From positions 62,001 through 126,000 of the forward strand of contig NZ_MPZM01000006.1 in assembly GCF_002936955.1 (NCBI RefSeq): a stretch of 64,000 nucleotides of DNA, written 5' to 3'. How positions within the stretch are numbered: the stretch's first letter is position 1; the number at the start of each line of letters is the position of its first letter. Both the position numbers and the translations under genes were made by a program. The notes below the pieces were generated by a model. The model did no database searches. It was not told the DNA's origin and saw only the letters and a list, made by a program, of their open reading frames with translations. Shown here one piece after another: positions 1-7,544 of the stretch. This stretch comes from Oceanisphaera arctica (GTDB taxonomy: Bacteria > Pseudomonadota > Gammaproteobacteria > Enterobacterales > Aeromonadaceae).

Positions 1-614
1 CCGGCGGCCTGCCAGCCGAACATGATCAGCAGCAGCAGAAACGGCAGTATCACCAGCATCTGCACCCGGTCGGTGAAGATGGTGACCCGCAGCCCGCCAT
101 AGAGGGTGTAGAGCAGGGTGGCGCCCATCACTATGGTAGCGGTGACCCACAGCGGTACCGGAGCCAGCAGCGCGACCATCTGGGCGATGGCGGTGAGGCC
201 GGCTGTGATCGAGATAAACAGGTAGAACATCATGATAACCAGCACAAAACCGTACATGCTGCGACCATAACGGCCGAGCACGAACTCGGTGAGGGTGTGA
301 CCTTCGGGCATCAGTTCACGGATGCGGCTGCCCAGCGGGATCATGATAAGCCGGGGCACCAGCACCCCCAGCGCATAGCCGGTAATGGCGCCGATACCGC
401 CCCAGGTGGCGGCCTGAGCCGGACCAAACAGTATCCAGGTGCCCATGGTGGTGGCCAGTAGGGTCAGCATGGTGGCGCTGCTGCTCTGGCTGTTGCGGGC
501 CACAATGAAGTCTTCCAGCTTGTCTTGCTGGCGGCGGGCATAAAGCAGGCCGGGAATGGCAAAGACGGCGGCAAATAAACAGAGCCACAAAACCGTGGCG
601 GTGGTGTCCAGCAT
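1..614 (-). CDS. Sodium:solute symporter (SSS family), partial, TPP-riboswitch controlled
   Basis: The first 204 residues of a membrane transporter are visible; the C-terminal part lies beyond the left edge. Translation from the ATG at 614 gives MLDTTATVLWLCLFAAVFAI and then further hydrophobic segments. The stretch ATTMGTWILFGPAQAATWGG near residues 54-73 and the LTEFVLGRYG segment near 107-116 are typical of the sodium:solute symporter fold. The start is supported by AGGGAG just upstream. A TPP riboswitch lies directly upstream on the same strand, so the likely cargo is thiamin or a thiamin precursor (pyrimidine or thiazole moiety). SSS carriers under THI-box control have been proposed for this role in comparative genomics (ThiV type). 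The cargo is inference; the family call is firm. Confidence 0.85.
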   Translation of the reverse strand, partial: MLDTTATVLWLCLFAAVFAIPGLLYARRQQDKLEDFIVARNSQSSSATMLTLLATTMGTWILFGPAQAATWGGIGAITGYALGVLVPRLIMIPLGSRIRELMPEGHTLTEFVLGRYGRSMYGFVLVIMMFYLFISITAGLTAIAQMVALLAPVPLWVTATIVMGATLLYTLYGGLRVTIFTDRVQMLVILPFLLLLIMFGWQAA

Positions 615-728
615 GATGTTCTCCCTTTGCCCGTAACAGGCAAGCATGACGGTGATAGCCATTCATTGGCTACATGGCGCCGGGCAACGGCGGGCAGAAC
701 AGGAGGGAGAGTGAGAGTCAGTCATTTC

Positions 729-841
729 CTTCCCTTCGCCGGCATTACCCGGATCAGGTTCGAAGGGTTACCGCGGTCTTTTGCGGAATCTCAGCCAGGT
801 CGGGTGTATCGCGCGCTAAGCGGATATACCCAGGCTCCCCC
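729..841 (-). promoter_or_regulatory. TPP (THI-box) riboswitch
   Basis: On the minus strand the stretch carries the conserved THI-box parts in order: GGGGGAGCC near 841, GGCTGAGATT, then ACCCTTCGAACCTGATCC and finally GCCGGCGAAGGGAA near 729. It lies 115 bases before the symporter ATG. Between them, pyrimidine-rich CTCCCT can pair with the AGGGAG ribosome binding site. A TTGCC/GGGCAA hairpin just before that site could also occlude it. Both fit off-switching by TPP, but the switching mechanism is inferred. Confidence 0.93.
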
Positions 842-855
842 AGGAATTGCGTCAG

Positions 856-884
856 AGAGTAAGAAGAATGGTGACCATTGTCAA
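856..884 (-). promoter_or_regulatory. Probable sigma-70 promoter of the riboswitch-symporter transcript
   Basis: Minus strand: a perfect -35 TTGACA (884-879), a 17-bp spacer, then a weak -10 TACTCT (861-856). The expected transcription start near 849 falls just before the first riboswitch base, which supports the call despite the poor -10 match. Confidence 0.5.
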
Positions 885-943
885 TCATGGGACCCGAACG
901 GAAATTATTCAGATTCGTGACATGGCACACCTTTAGCTCGGGC

Positions 944-974
944 ATAAAAAAACGCGGTTCAGGGCCGCGTTTTT
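944..974 (-). terminator. Rho-independent terminator downstream of pyrC
   Basis: AACGCGG (951-957) pairs perfectly with CCGCGTT (965-971) around a 7-base loop. There are A residues on one side and T residues on the other, so the hairpin can work in either direction. It lies 27 bases past the pyrC stop. Confidence 0.85.
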
Positions 975-1000
975 ACTTCATTTCACTTCGGTAGAGAGGT

Positions 1001-2068
1001 TTATTTTACCGCCCAGTCGATGGACTCACCGGCGCGGATCGGCACCAGCTTGTCGCCACCCAGCGTCAGGACTTCGCCGACGACCCAGCTTTCCTTCACC
1101 AGGGTGATGGTGTCTTCATTACGTGGCAGGCCGTAAAAATCCGGGCCGTTGAGGCTGGTAAAGGCTTCCAGCTTGTCCAGCGCACCGGCTTCCTCGAAGG
1201 CTTCTGCATACAGCTCTACTGCGGCGTGCGAGGTGTAGGCGCCGGCACAGCCGCAGGCGGCTTCCTTGCGGTGCTGAAAATGAGGGGCCGAATCGGTGCC
1301 CATGAAAAACTTCTTGCTGCCACTGGTGGCCGCACGCACCAGTGCCTGCTGGTGGGTGTTGCGCTTGAGAATGGGCAGACAGTAATAGTGCGGACGAATG
1401 CCGCCCACCAGCATGTGGTTGCGGTTGAACAGCAGGTGATGGGCGGTCACGGTGGCCGCCACGTTGTCACCGGCCTGCTCCACGAATTTGACCGCGTGCT
1501 CTGTGGTGATGTGCTCCAGCACGATTTTCAGGTTCGGGAAGTCGCGCACCACATCCGGCAGCACGGTTTCGAGGAAGACTTTTTCACGGTCGAATATATC
1601 GATACGCGAGTCGGTCACTTCACCGTGCACCAGCAGCAGGGTGCCGGTTTCCTGCATGACTTCCAGCACCGGGTAGATGTTTTTCACATCGGTCACGCCG
1701 GAGTCTGAGTTGGTGGTGGCGCCGGCCGGGTAGAGCTTGCAGGCCACAATTTTGCCGGTGGCTTTAGCCTTGCGGATTTCCTGCGGGTCTGTTTTATCGG
1801 TCAGGTAGAGGCTCATCAGCGGCTCGAATTGGCTGCCTTGTGGGCGTACCGCCAGAATGCGGTCGCGGTAGGCCAGCGCCATCTCGGTGGTGGTGGCCGG
1901 TGGTAGCAGGTTGGGCATGATGAGGGCGCGACCCAGATAACGGCTGGCATCGCGAACCGTGTCTTTGAGTTGTTCGCCATCGCGCAGGTGCAGGTGCCAG
2001 TCGTCGGGGCGGGTGATGGTCAGTGTGGTCGTAGTTGCGGTCGTAGTTGCGGTCGTAGTTGCGGTCAT
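1001..2068 (-). CDS. pyrC: Dihydroorotase
   Basis: Third step of pyrimidine synthesis: reversible cyclisation of carbamoyl-aspartate to dihydroorotate in the cytosol. The 355-residue protein has the class II dihydroorotase landmarks. WHLHLRDG supplies the first two zinc-ligand histidines. [16 protein letters not shown] carries the carbamylated lysine. VHGEV and LEHITTEH supply the other histidines, and GTDSAPH the catalytic aspartate. The length is slightly above the roughly 348 residues of E. coli PyrC. The excess is an N-terminal threonine/alanine run (TATTTATTTATTTT) encoded by a 12-bp tandem repeat just after the ATG. No strong ribosome binding site is visible. The gene is monocistronic, lies between the two TPP-controlled units, and is followed by a terminator. 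Confidence 0.97.
   Translation of the reverse strand: MTATTTATTTATTTTLTITRPDDWHLHLRDGEQLKDTVRDASRYLGRALIMPNLLPPATTTEMALAYRDRILAVRPQGSQFEPLMSLYLTDKTDPQEIRKAKATGKIVACKLYPAGATTNSDSGVTDVKNIYPVLEVMQETGTLLLVHGEVTDSRIDIFDREKVFLETVLPDVVRDFPNLKIVLEHITTEHAVKFVEQAGDNVAATVTAHHLLFNRNHMLVGGIRPHYYCLPILKRNTHQQALVRAATSGSKKFFMGTDSAPHFQHRKEAACGCAGAYTSHAAVELYAEAFEEAGALDKLEAFTSLNGPDFYGLPRNEDTITLVKESWVVGEVLTLGGDKLVPIRAGESIDWAVK
2031..2066 (-). repeat. 12-bp tandem repeat (3 units) at the 5' end of pyrC
   Basis: The plus-strand unit GTAGTTGCGGTC occurs three times head to tail (2031-2042, 2043-2054, 2055-2066), with a degenerate partial copy before it. In pyrC it encodes repeated Thr-Ala-Thr-Thr. Copy-number change would add or remove four residues without shifting the frame. 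Confidence 0.95.
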
Positions 2069-2210
2069 AGTCGGCTCGGCGTGTTATCCATTACATCAAG
2101 AGCTTCATTATCCACTTAGCGGCGGCTTTCACCAAATCCAAGACAGCTTTCAGTCGAAAGCCTATCTCTTGGTCATAAACAGGTCTGCTGTATAAAGAGG
2201 CAACAGGGCT

Positions 2211-2347
2211 GCCTCCTCCGACCCGCTTCGAGCACATCCCTGTGACGCTCAGCAAATGCCATCCGACCGCCAGGGACGGCGGGAGTGCCAGCATTGCAGG
2301 AGCTTTTGTTGGCCCTGGCATTTGACGGTCGGCTGAGGCAATCCCTG
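2211..2347. repeat. Intergenic palindromic repeat, long (A) type
   Basis: Diverged copy of the window's interspersed repeat. It starts CTCCGACCCGCTT and ends GGTCGGCTGAG. The inside carries the A-type core (TGACGCTCA, GACCGCCAGGGACGGCGGGA, GCAGGAGC) and an inverted pair AAATGCC/GGCATTT. It shares the core with the copy at 4920-5067. No gene is seen between pyrC and the second TPP riboswitch; this 570-bp gap is mainly two repeat copies. Confidence 0.75.
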
Positions 2348-2416
2348 CAGCCTCTTCTTGACGCCCGATTTAGTTGTGGGCATCACAAGCAGGCGACGCC
2401 GGAGCTGCAAGGAGGA

Positions 2417-2510
2417 CAAAGGGATCTGCTCAGCCGACCTTCCGTTTCAGGGATGAAACGGAGAGCGTACATGGATGTATTCATAGCGAGTCGGCGGAGC
2501 TGACCCTTTG
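2417..2510. repeat. Intergenic palindromic repeat, short (B) type
   Basis: The ends are imperfect inverted repeats: CAAAGGGATCTGCTCAGCCGAC on the left against GTCGGCGGAGCTGACCCTTTG on the right. Two inner hairpins are present: CCGTTTCAGGGATGAAACGG, and a TACATGGATGTA palindrome. The whole 94-bp element is nearly the reverse complement of the copy at 10254-10348. Confidence 0.9.
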
Positions 2511-2612
2511 GCCGATGTGCAAACATCGAGCTAAAAACCAAGCTATTCACCTACTCTGAATTTGTGACCAAGAGACAGACTTCCAGCTCCCCGCTGGGGG
2601 AAGGCTTACGGC

Positions 2613-2641
2613 TTACAGCTTTGTAAAGGGTATGTTATGGT
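2613..2641 (+). promoter_or_regulatory. Probable promoter of the TPP-controlled SDR-monooxygenase operon
   Basis: A -35-like TTACAG (2613-2618), a 17-bp spacer and a -10-like TATGGT (2636-2641) place transcription start near 2648. That is two bases before the riboswitch. The hexamers match consensus only partly; the position is the main support. Confidence 0.45.
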
Positions 2642-2649
2642 CTGGGCGT

Positions 2650-2737
2650 GACACGGGGTGTCTTGCGGCCAGTGGCCGGCAGGGCTGAGATAACACCCGT
2701 TGAACCTGATCCAGTTCATACTGGCGAAGGGATGTCT
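2650..2737 (+). promoter_or_regulatory. TPP (THI-box) riboswitch
   Basis: Conserved elements in order: ACACGGGGTG, GGGCTGAGATAACACCCG, TTGAACCTGATCCAG, and CTGGCGAAGGGA. This is the canonical aptamer of TPP riboswitches. It lies about 65 bases upstream of the SDR start codon on the same strand. Confidence 0.96.
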
Positions 2738-2777
2738 GCCTTTCGGCCCAGGGCCCCGCAGCCTCATCATGCCTTCG

Positions 2778-2795
2778 CCTCTTACAATAAAGAGG
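2778..2795 (+). promoter_or_regulatory. Shine-Dalgarno-sequestering hairpin of the TPP riboswitch
   Basis: CCTCTT (2778-2783) pairs perfectly with AAGAGG (2790-2795) around ACAATA. AAGAGG is the ribosome binding site for the ATG at 2801. The helix would block initiation, which suggests translational off-control by TPP. I inferred this from complementarity alone. Confidence 0.6.
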
Positions 2796-2800
2796 TAGCG

Positions 2801-3574
2801 ATGCACACTTCCATCAATCTGAACGAACAACTGGTGCTGGTCACCGGTGGCGGCCGCGGTCTGGGCGAACACCTGGTACGGGCCTTTCTGCGTGAAGGCG
2901 CCAATGTGGTGATCAACTACCTGAACAGCGCCGAGGCCGCCGAAAAGCTGGCGGCAGAAGCCCCCGGCCGCGCACTGGCGCTGCAGGCTGACGTGACCGA
3001 TGCCGCCGCGGTACAGGCGATGTTCGCCCACGCCCGGGAGCATTTTGGCAGCCCGATCACCACTGTTATCAACAACGCCCTGCCGGCCTTTTCCTTCAAC
3101 GGTGATGCCCGGCCTAATGCGGATCAGCTGCGTTGGGAAGATCTCAACCAGCAGCTGGAAGGTGTGGTCAAGGGTGCGCTCAATACCATCCAGGCGGCGC
3201 TGCCCGGCATGCGCGAGGCGGGCTTCGGCCGCATCGTAAACGTGGGCACCAACCTGTTCCAGAATCCGGTGGTGCCCTATCACGATTACACCGCGGCCAA
3301 GGCGGCGCTGCTGTCGCTGACCCGCACCCTGTCGCAGGATCTGGGCCCAGACGGCATTACCGTCAACATGGTGTCCGGCGGCCTGCTGCGCACCACCGAT
3401 GCCTCGGCGGCCACCCCCGAGGCGGTGTTTGACTATATCGCCGCCAACACGCCGCTGCGGCGGGTGACCACGCCGGCAGAGTTTGCCGACGCCACCCTGT
3501 TCTTCGCCTCGCTCTGGTCACGCTCGGTCACCGGCCAGAATCTGGTGGTGGATGGCGGCCTGGTGAAAAACTGA
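2801..3574 (+). CDS. SDR-family oxidoreductase (3-oxoacyl-ACP reductase-like), TPP-riboswitch controlled
   Basis: A 257-residue classical short-chain dehydrogenase. The N-terminal Rossmann motif TGGGRGLG binds NAD(P). YTAAK holds the catalytic Tyr and Lys. The usual catalytic Ser thirteen residues before that Tyr is a Thr (NVGTNLF), a conservative but unusual change. The start at 2801 (MHTSINLNEQ) is preferred because AAGAGG lies just upstream and because an earlier in-frame ATG at 2648 would put the aptamer inside the gene. The stop overlaps the next start (TGATG), so it is translationally coupled to the monooxygenase. The riboswitch implies a role in making or salvaging thiamin or a precursor. 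The substrate is unknown. Confidence 0.9.
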   Translation: MHTSINLNEQLVLVTGGGRGLGEHLVRAFLREGANVVINYLNSAEAAEKLAAEAPGRALALQADVTDAAAVQAMFAHAREHFGSPITTVINNALPAFSFNGDARPNADQLRWEDLNQQLEGVVKGALNTIQAALPGMREAGFGRIVNVGTNLFQNPVVPYHDYTAAKAALLSLTRTLSQDLGPDGITVNMVSGGLLRTTDASAATPEAVFDYIAANTPLRRVTTPAEFADATLFFASLWSRSVTGQNLVVDGGLVKN

Positions 3575-4878
3575 TGGCGGCTGAACAAAGCATGATGCAT
3601 CTCAACCTGTTTCTGTTCGGTTGCGGTCATCACAAGGGCGCCTGGCGGCACCCGAATTCATCGGTAGAGCAACTGGGCGATATCCGTTACTACGAGCGGC
3701 TGGCGCAGACCGCCGAACGGGGCAAGCTGGATGCGGTCTTTTTTGCCGACGGTCAGTCGGCGGGCAATGTGTCCGACGGTAGCCCCTGGTTTCTGGAGCC
3801 GCTGACCGCCATGGCGGCCATGAGCCGGGCCACGGACCGCATCGGGCTTATCAGCACAGTGTCCAGCACCTTCTATACCCCCTTTCATGCGGCCCGGCTG
3901 GTGGCTTCTCTGGATCATATTTCCGGCGGGCGTGTCGGCTGGAACGTGGTGACCTCTATGTTCGATGTGGAGGCGCGTAACCACGGCTATGAGGCCATGC
4001 CGAAGCATACGGATCGTTACCGCCGCGCCGATGAATTTGTGGATGCGGTACTCAAGCTGTGGGACTCCTGGCAGGCGGACGCGCTGACCTTCGACCGGCA
4101 GGGCCACTATGCGGATCCGGACAAGGTGCAGCCCATCAACCATGACGGTGAATTCTTCCTGGTGGACGGGCCGCTCAACGTGCCGCGTCCGCCCCAGGGT
4201 CATCCGGTACTGTTTCAGGCCGGTGCTTCGGAGCAGGGCCGAGAGCTGGCCGCACGGCGGGCCGAAGCCATCTATGCGGTGGCCTACGATCTGCCGGCGG
4301 CCCAGGACTACTACCGGGACATCAAGCGGCGGGTGCAGGAAGCGGGCAGAACGACCTCTGTGCCTATCATGCCGGGGCTGGTCACTTATGTAGCTTCGAC
4401 CGAAGATGAAGCTCGCGCCAAGCAGCGGGAACTGGACGAACTGCTGCCGGTAGCAGCTTCGTTGCGCCAGCTCGGTCAGTATACCGAGCAGGACTGCATG
4501 AACTGGGAGCTGGACGAGCCGGTGCCGGGACTGCCGTCTCTGGATGCCTTTAACGGGCCCAAGGGCCGTTACAGCACCATATTGCGGATTATCGAAACCG
4601 AGCAGCCTACGGTACGCCAGTTGCTGGGGCGGCTGGCGGCCGGTGGCGGTCACTGCACCATGGTCGGCACGCCGGAGCAGATTGCCGACAAAATGGAACG
4701 CTGGTTTCGTAACGAAGGCGCCGACGGTTTCAACCTGATGCCTCCCTCGCTGCCCGCCGGCATCGAGGACTTTGTCGATCAGGTGGTACCGGAGCTGCAG
4801 CGCCGCGGCCTGTTCCGCACCGAATATCGGGGCACCACACTGCGCGATCATCTGGGGCTGGCCCGGCCCGAATCCTGA
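3574..4878 (+). CDS. NtaA/SnaA/DszA-family FMN-dependent monooxygenase (LLM class)
   Basis: A 434-residue bacterial luciferase-like flavin monooxygenase of the nitrilotriacetate/desulfurisation branch. Typical features are the N-terminal LNLFLFGCGHHKGAWRHP, the TIM-barrel segments FFADGQSAG and ISTVSSTFYTPFHAAR, SGGRVGWNVVTSMFD, and PVLFQAGASEQGRELAARRAE. Members use reduced FMN supplied by a separate reductase to oxygenate small N- or S-containing compounds. No reductase gene is adjacent. The start codon overlaps the stop of the SDR gene, so the pair is one TPP-controlled unit. A plausible but unproven job is oxidative salvage of a damaged or sulfur-containing thiamin fragment. Confidence 0.9.
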   Translation: MAAEQSMMHLNLFLFGCGHHKGAWRHPNSSVEQLGDIRYYERLAQTAERGKLDAVFFADGQSAGNVSDGSPWFLEPLTAMAAMSRATDRIGLISTVSSTFYTPFHAARLVASLDHISGGRVGWNVVTSMFDVEARNHGYEAMPKHTDRYRRADEFVDAVLKLWDSWQADALTFDRQGHYADPDKVQPINHDGEFFLVDGPLNVPRPPQGHPVLFQAGASEQGRELAARRAEAIYAVAYDLPAAQDYYRDIKRRVQEAGRTTSVPIMPGLVTYVASTEDEARAKQRELDELLPVAASLRQLGQYTEQDCMNWELDEPVPGLPSLDAFNGPKGRYSTILRIIETEQPTVRQLLGRLAAGGGHCTMVGTPEQIADKMERWFRNEGADGFNLMPPSLPAGIEDFVDQVVPELQRRGLFRTEYRGTTLRDHLGLARPES

Positions 4879-4919
4879 ACCGAGTAACTTCAGTTTTTGG
4901 CCGAGGGCTACACCTCGGC

Positions 4920-5067
4920 CAAAGGGCCCGCTCCGCCGACACGCTTCAAGCACGTCCCTGTGACGCTCAACACATGACATCTGACCGCCAGGGACGGCGG
5001 GAATGCCGAAATAGCAGGAGCATTTTTCGGCCTTGTCATGTGATGGTCGGCGGAGCAGATCCCCTTG
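4920..5067. repeat. Intergenic palindromic repeat, long (A) type
   Basis: A 148-bp copy with clear terminal inverted repeats: CAAAGGGCCCGCTCCGCCGAC at the left, GTCGGCGGAGCAGATCCCCTTG at the right. Inside it has ACACATGACAT/TGTCATGTGATG pairing and the GACCGCCAGGGACGGCGGGAATGCCG core. It may form a long cruciform or stop transcription between the monooxygenase and the PfpI-like gene. Confidence 0.9.
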
Positions 5068-5161
5068 TCCTCCTTGATGCTCCGGCGTGGCCTGCGGTGT
5101 CATCTTGCTGACCTATCGGCTACCCTGATAAACACGTTTCTGTAACGGATAAGGAGTCGAT

Positions 5162-5842
5162 ATGCGTATTCTGATGGTACTGACCTCTCACGACCAGCTG
5201 GGGGATACCGGCGAGAAAACCGGTTTCTGGCTGGAGGAGTTTGCCGCTCCTTATTATGTGTTCAAGGATGCCGGGGCCACCATCACCCTGGCTTCACCCA
5301 AGGGTGGCCAGCCGCCGCTGGACCCGAAAAGTGACGCGCCGGATGCCCAGACCGAGGCCACCGAGCGTTTTCGGGCCGACTCGGCGGCGCAGGCGGAGCT
5401 GGCCAGCACGCACAAGCTGGCGGAGATGTCGGCGAGTAAGTTTGATGCGGTGTTCTATCCCGGCGGCCATGGCCCGCTGTGGGATCTGGCGGAAGATACC
5501 GACTCCATCGCGCTGATCGAGGCCTTTGCCGCTGCCAGCAAACCGGTGGCGGCCGTGTGCCATGCCCCGGCGGTGTTGCGCCATGTCAGATCTGGCACCG
5601 GCAAGCCCCTGGTGGACGGCAAGCGGGTGACCGGCTTTACCAACAGCGAAGAAGCCGCGGTGCAGCTGACCGACATAGTGCCTTTTTTTGTGGAGGATAT
5701 GCTCCGGAAAAACGGCGGCGATTATCGCAAGGCCGATGACTGGCAGCCCTATGTGGAAACCGATGGTTTGCTGGTGACCGGCCAGAACCCGGCTTCTTCC
5801 GAGCCGGCGGCCGAGGCCCTGCTGGCGCTGTTGAAGCATTAA
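5162..5842 (+). CDS. DJ-1/PfpI-family protein (type 1 glutamine amidotransferase-like)
   Basis: 226 residues of the Hsp31/DJ-1/PfpI superfamily. FYPGGHGPLWDL holds the conserved acid/oxyanion region, and AVCHAPAVL carries the nucleophile-elbow cysteine followed by His. Relatives act as glyoxalase III, protein deglycase or chaperone. The exact activity here cannot be read from sequence. The ATG is preceded by AAGGAG (GATAAGGAGTCGATATG). It has its own leader after a repeat element, so it is probably outside the TPP operon. It converges on the ABC transporter operon, ending 17 bases from the last gene. Confidence 0.88.
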   Translation: MRILMVLTSHDQLGDTGEKTGFWLEEFAAPYYVFKDAGATITLASPKGGQPPLDPKSDAPDAQTEATERFRADSAAQAELASTHKLAEMSASKFDAVFYPGGHGPLWDLAEDTDSIALIEAFAAASKPVAAVCHAPAVLRHVRSGTGKPLVDGKRVTGFTNSEEAAVQLTDIVPFFVEDMLRKNGGDYRKADDWQPYVETDGLLVTGQNPASSEPAAEALLALLKH

Positions 5843-5859
5843 GTTGAAACACTAACGTC

Positions 5860-6600
5860 TCAATTCGGCGGCGAAAGCCGCCGTTCCAGCCGCTGAAACA
5901 CGGCATCGATAATGATGGCCACCAGCGCCACCATGATGCCGCCTTGCAGCACAAAGGCCATGTTGTCGGTCAGCAGACCGGCGATAATCACCTCCCCGAA
6001 CCCCTTGGCCGCGACCGTCGATCCTATGGTGGCGGTGCCTATGCTGATCACCAGAGAAATACGGATGCCGGCGATGATCATCGGCAGCGCCAGCGGCAAT
6101 TCTACCGACCACAGTTGCTGGTGCGGGCTCATGCCCATGCCGCGTGCCGCCTCGCGCACGCTGGCAGGCACCTGTTGCAGGCCGGTGACGGTATTTTCAT
6201 AGATGGGCAGCATGCCGTAGAGGAACAGCGCCACCAGGGTGGGGGTTAGCCCGAAGCCCAGCGCCGGTACCGCCAGCGCCAGCACAGCTACCGGAGGAAA
6301 AGTCTGGCCCAGGTTGGCGATGGCCCGGGCCAGGGGAAGAAACTCCCGGCCAGCTGCGCGGGTCACCAGAATGCCGCCGCCCAGCGCTACCAGAGTGGCG
6401 GCGGCGATGGCGATGAATACCGCCGCCAGATGCCAGATCAGCAGGTTCAGGAAGCTGTCGCGGGGATAGATGGCCGGTGCCCGAGCATCGACCAGCGGGC
6501 GAAACAGTGGCTCCAGCCATGCCATGTTCAGGGTCATGATCAGCAACAGCAGCAGGGGGAGACCGATGCCCAGCCAGCCGCGGGCAGAGGGAAACGTCAT
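5860..6600 (-). CDS. yehW: Osmoprotectant-type ABC transporter permease (YehW-like)
   Basis: A 246-residue inner-membrane subunit with about six hydrophobic segments and a permease EAA loop (VREAARGMGMSPHQQLWSVELPLALP). Length and sequence match E. coli YehW. It is the fourth gene of a yehZYXW-type operon and its ATG overlaps the ATPase stop (ATGA at 6597-6600), so translation is coupled. The E. coli system is a low-affinity glycine-betaine transporter of the OpuC/ProU class; the substrate here is inferred. Confidence 0.93.
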   Translation of the reverse strand: MTFPSARGWLGIGLPLLLLLIMTLNMAWLEPLFRPLVDARAPAIYPRDSFLNLLIWHLAAVFIAIAAATLVALGGGILVTRAAGREFLPLARAIANLGQTFPPVAVLALAVPALGFGLTPTLVALFLYGMLPIYENTVTGLQQVPASVREAARGMGMSPHQQLWSVELPLALPMIIAGIRISLVISIGTATIGSTVAAKGFGEVIIAGLLTDNMAFVLQGGIMVALVAIIIDAVFQRLERRLSPPN

Positions 6601-7544
6601 GCTCGGGCGCCCTGTTGCAGCAGATCATGCATGGTGACCTGACCTATGTGTTTGCCGGCGGCATCCACCACCTGCAGCTGTTCCGCCCGTTCCCAGATCA
6701 GCAGCGCCATGGCGTCGCGCAGGTTGGCGTTGGCCGCGATGCTGGGTACGGAAGGCGACGGCTGCTGTTGCAGGGGCGTCATCACCTGACTCACCTGCTT
6801 GATGGCGAGCAGACGCAGGGATCTGTCCAGCCCGCCTACCAGACTCTGCACGAAGCCCTCTCGAGGGTGGCGCAGCAGGGTCTCTGGGCTGTCCAGCTGC
6901 AGCAGCTCGCCCTTGTCCATTACCGCGATCACATCGGCCATTTTTACCGCTTCTTCCAGATCGTGGGTCACCATGATAATGGTGATGCCCAGCAGCTTCT
7001 GCACCCGCAACAGTTCATCCTGCAGCAGCTCCCGGGTCAGCGGATCCAGGGCGCCGAAGGGTTCGTCCATCAGCAGCAGTTCCGGCCGGGCGGCAAGGGC
7101 CCGGGCCACGCCCACCCGTTGCTGTTCGCCGCCCGACAACTGGTGCGGGTATTTGCCGGCGAAGGTGGCGGCATCCAGCTTGAACAGGGTCAGCAACTCG
7201 GTGACCCGCGCATCTATATCCGCTTTTTTCCAGCCCAGAAGCCGGGGCACGGTGCCGATGTTCTGATGAATGGTTCGGTGCGGAAACAGCCCCACTCCCT
7301 GAATCACGTAGCCGATACGGCGCCGGAGCTGCTCCGGTGGTAGTGTGGTCACATCCTGGTTGTTGATCAGGATCTGCCCGTGGCTGGGTTCTATCAGCCG
7401 GTTGATCATGCGCAGTGTGGTGGACTTGCCGCAGCCTGAGGTACCGACCAGCATGCAGAACTGGCCGTGATCTACCCTGAACGAGATATCATTGACGGCA
7501 ATCTGTGCGTCAAACTGTTTGCTGAGTGCTTTTACTTCGATCAT
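6597..7544 (-). CDS. yehX: Osmoprotectant-type ABC transporter ATP-binding protein (YehX-like)
   Basis: A 315-residue ATPase with Walker A GTSGCGKST, Q-loop VIQGVGLFP, signature LSGGEQQRVG, Walker B LLLMDEPFG and H-loop VTHDLEEA. After the nucleotide-binding domain there is a C-terminal CBS-like region (residues about 240-315, ending MHDLLQQGARA), as in OpuA/ProV-class ATPases. A strong ribosome site (GAGGAGG) precedes the ATG at 7544. It overlaps the upstream permease gene by 35 bases and the downstream one by 4. Confidence 0.95.
   Translation of the reverse strand: MIEVKALSKQFDAQIAVNDISFRVDHGQFCMLVGTSGCGKSTTLRMINRLIEPSHGQILINNQDVTTLPPEQLRRRIGYVIQGVGLFPHRTIHQNIGTVPRLLGWKKADIDARVTELLTLFKLDAATFAGKYPHQLSGGEQQRVGVARALAARPELLLMDEPFGALDPLTRELLQDELLRVQKLLGITIIMVTHDLEEAVKMADVIAVMDKGELLQLDSPETLLRHPREGFVQSLVGGLDRSLRLLAIKQVSQVMTPLQQQPSPSVPSIAANANLRDAMALLIWERAEQLQVVDAAGKHIGQVTMHDLLQQGARA

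Noticed and set aside
2091-2321. Possible small gene upstream of pyrC (minus strand)
   Set aside because: It covers part of a palindromic repeat, has no ribosome site and no similarity I can recognise.
2583-2604. Hairpin CTTCCAGC...GCTGGGGGAAG as a terminator
   Set aside because: The stem has a bulge and no T-run follows; it may only reflect local GC-rich symmetry.
2648-2800. N-terminal extension of the SDR gene from an upstream ATG
   Set aside because: These codons are the TPP aptamer; the real start is 2801 with its own ribosome site.
3658-5103. 481-codon open frame antisense to the flavin monooxygenase
   Set aside because: Composition (His/Arg/Gln-rich) is that of a shadow frame, and it runs through a repeat element.
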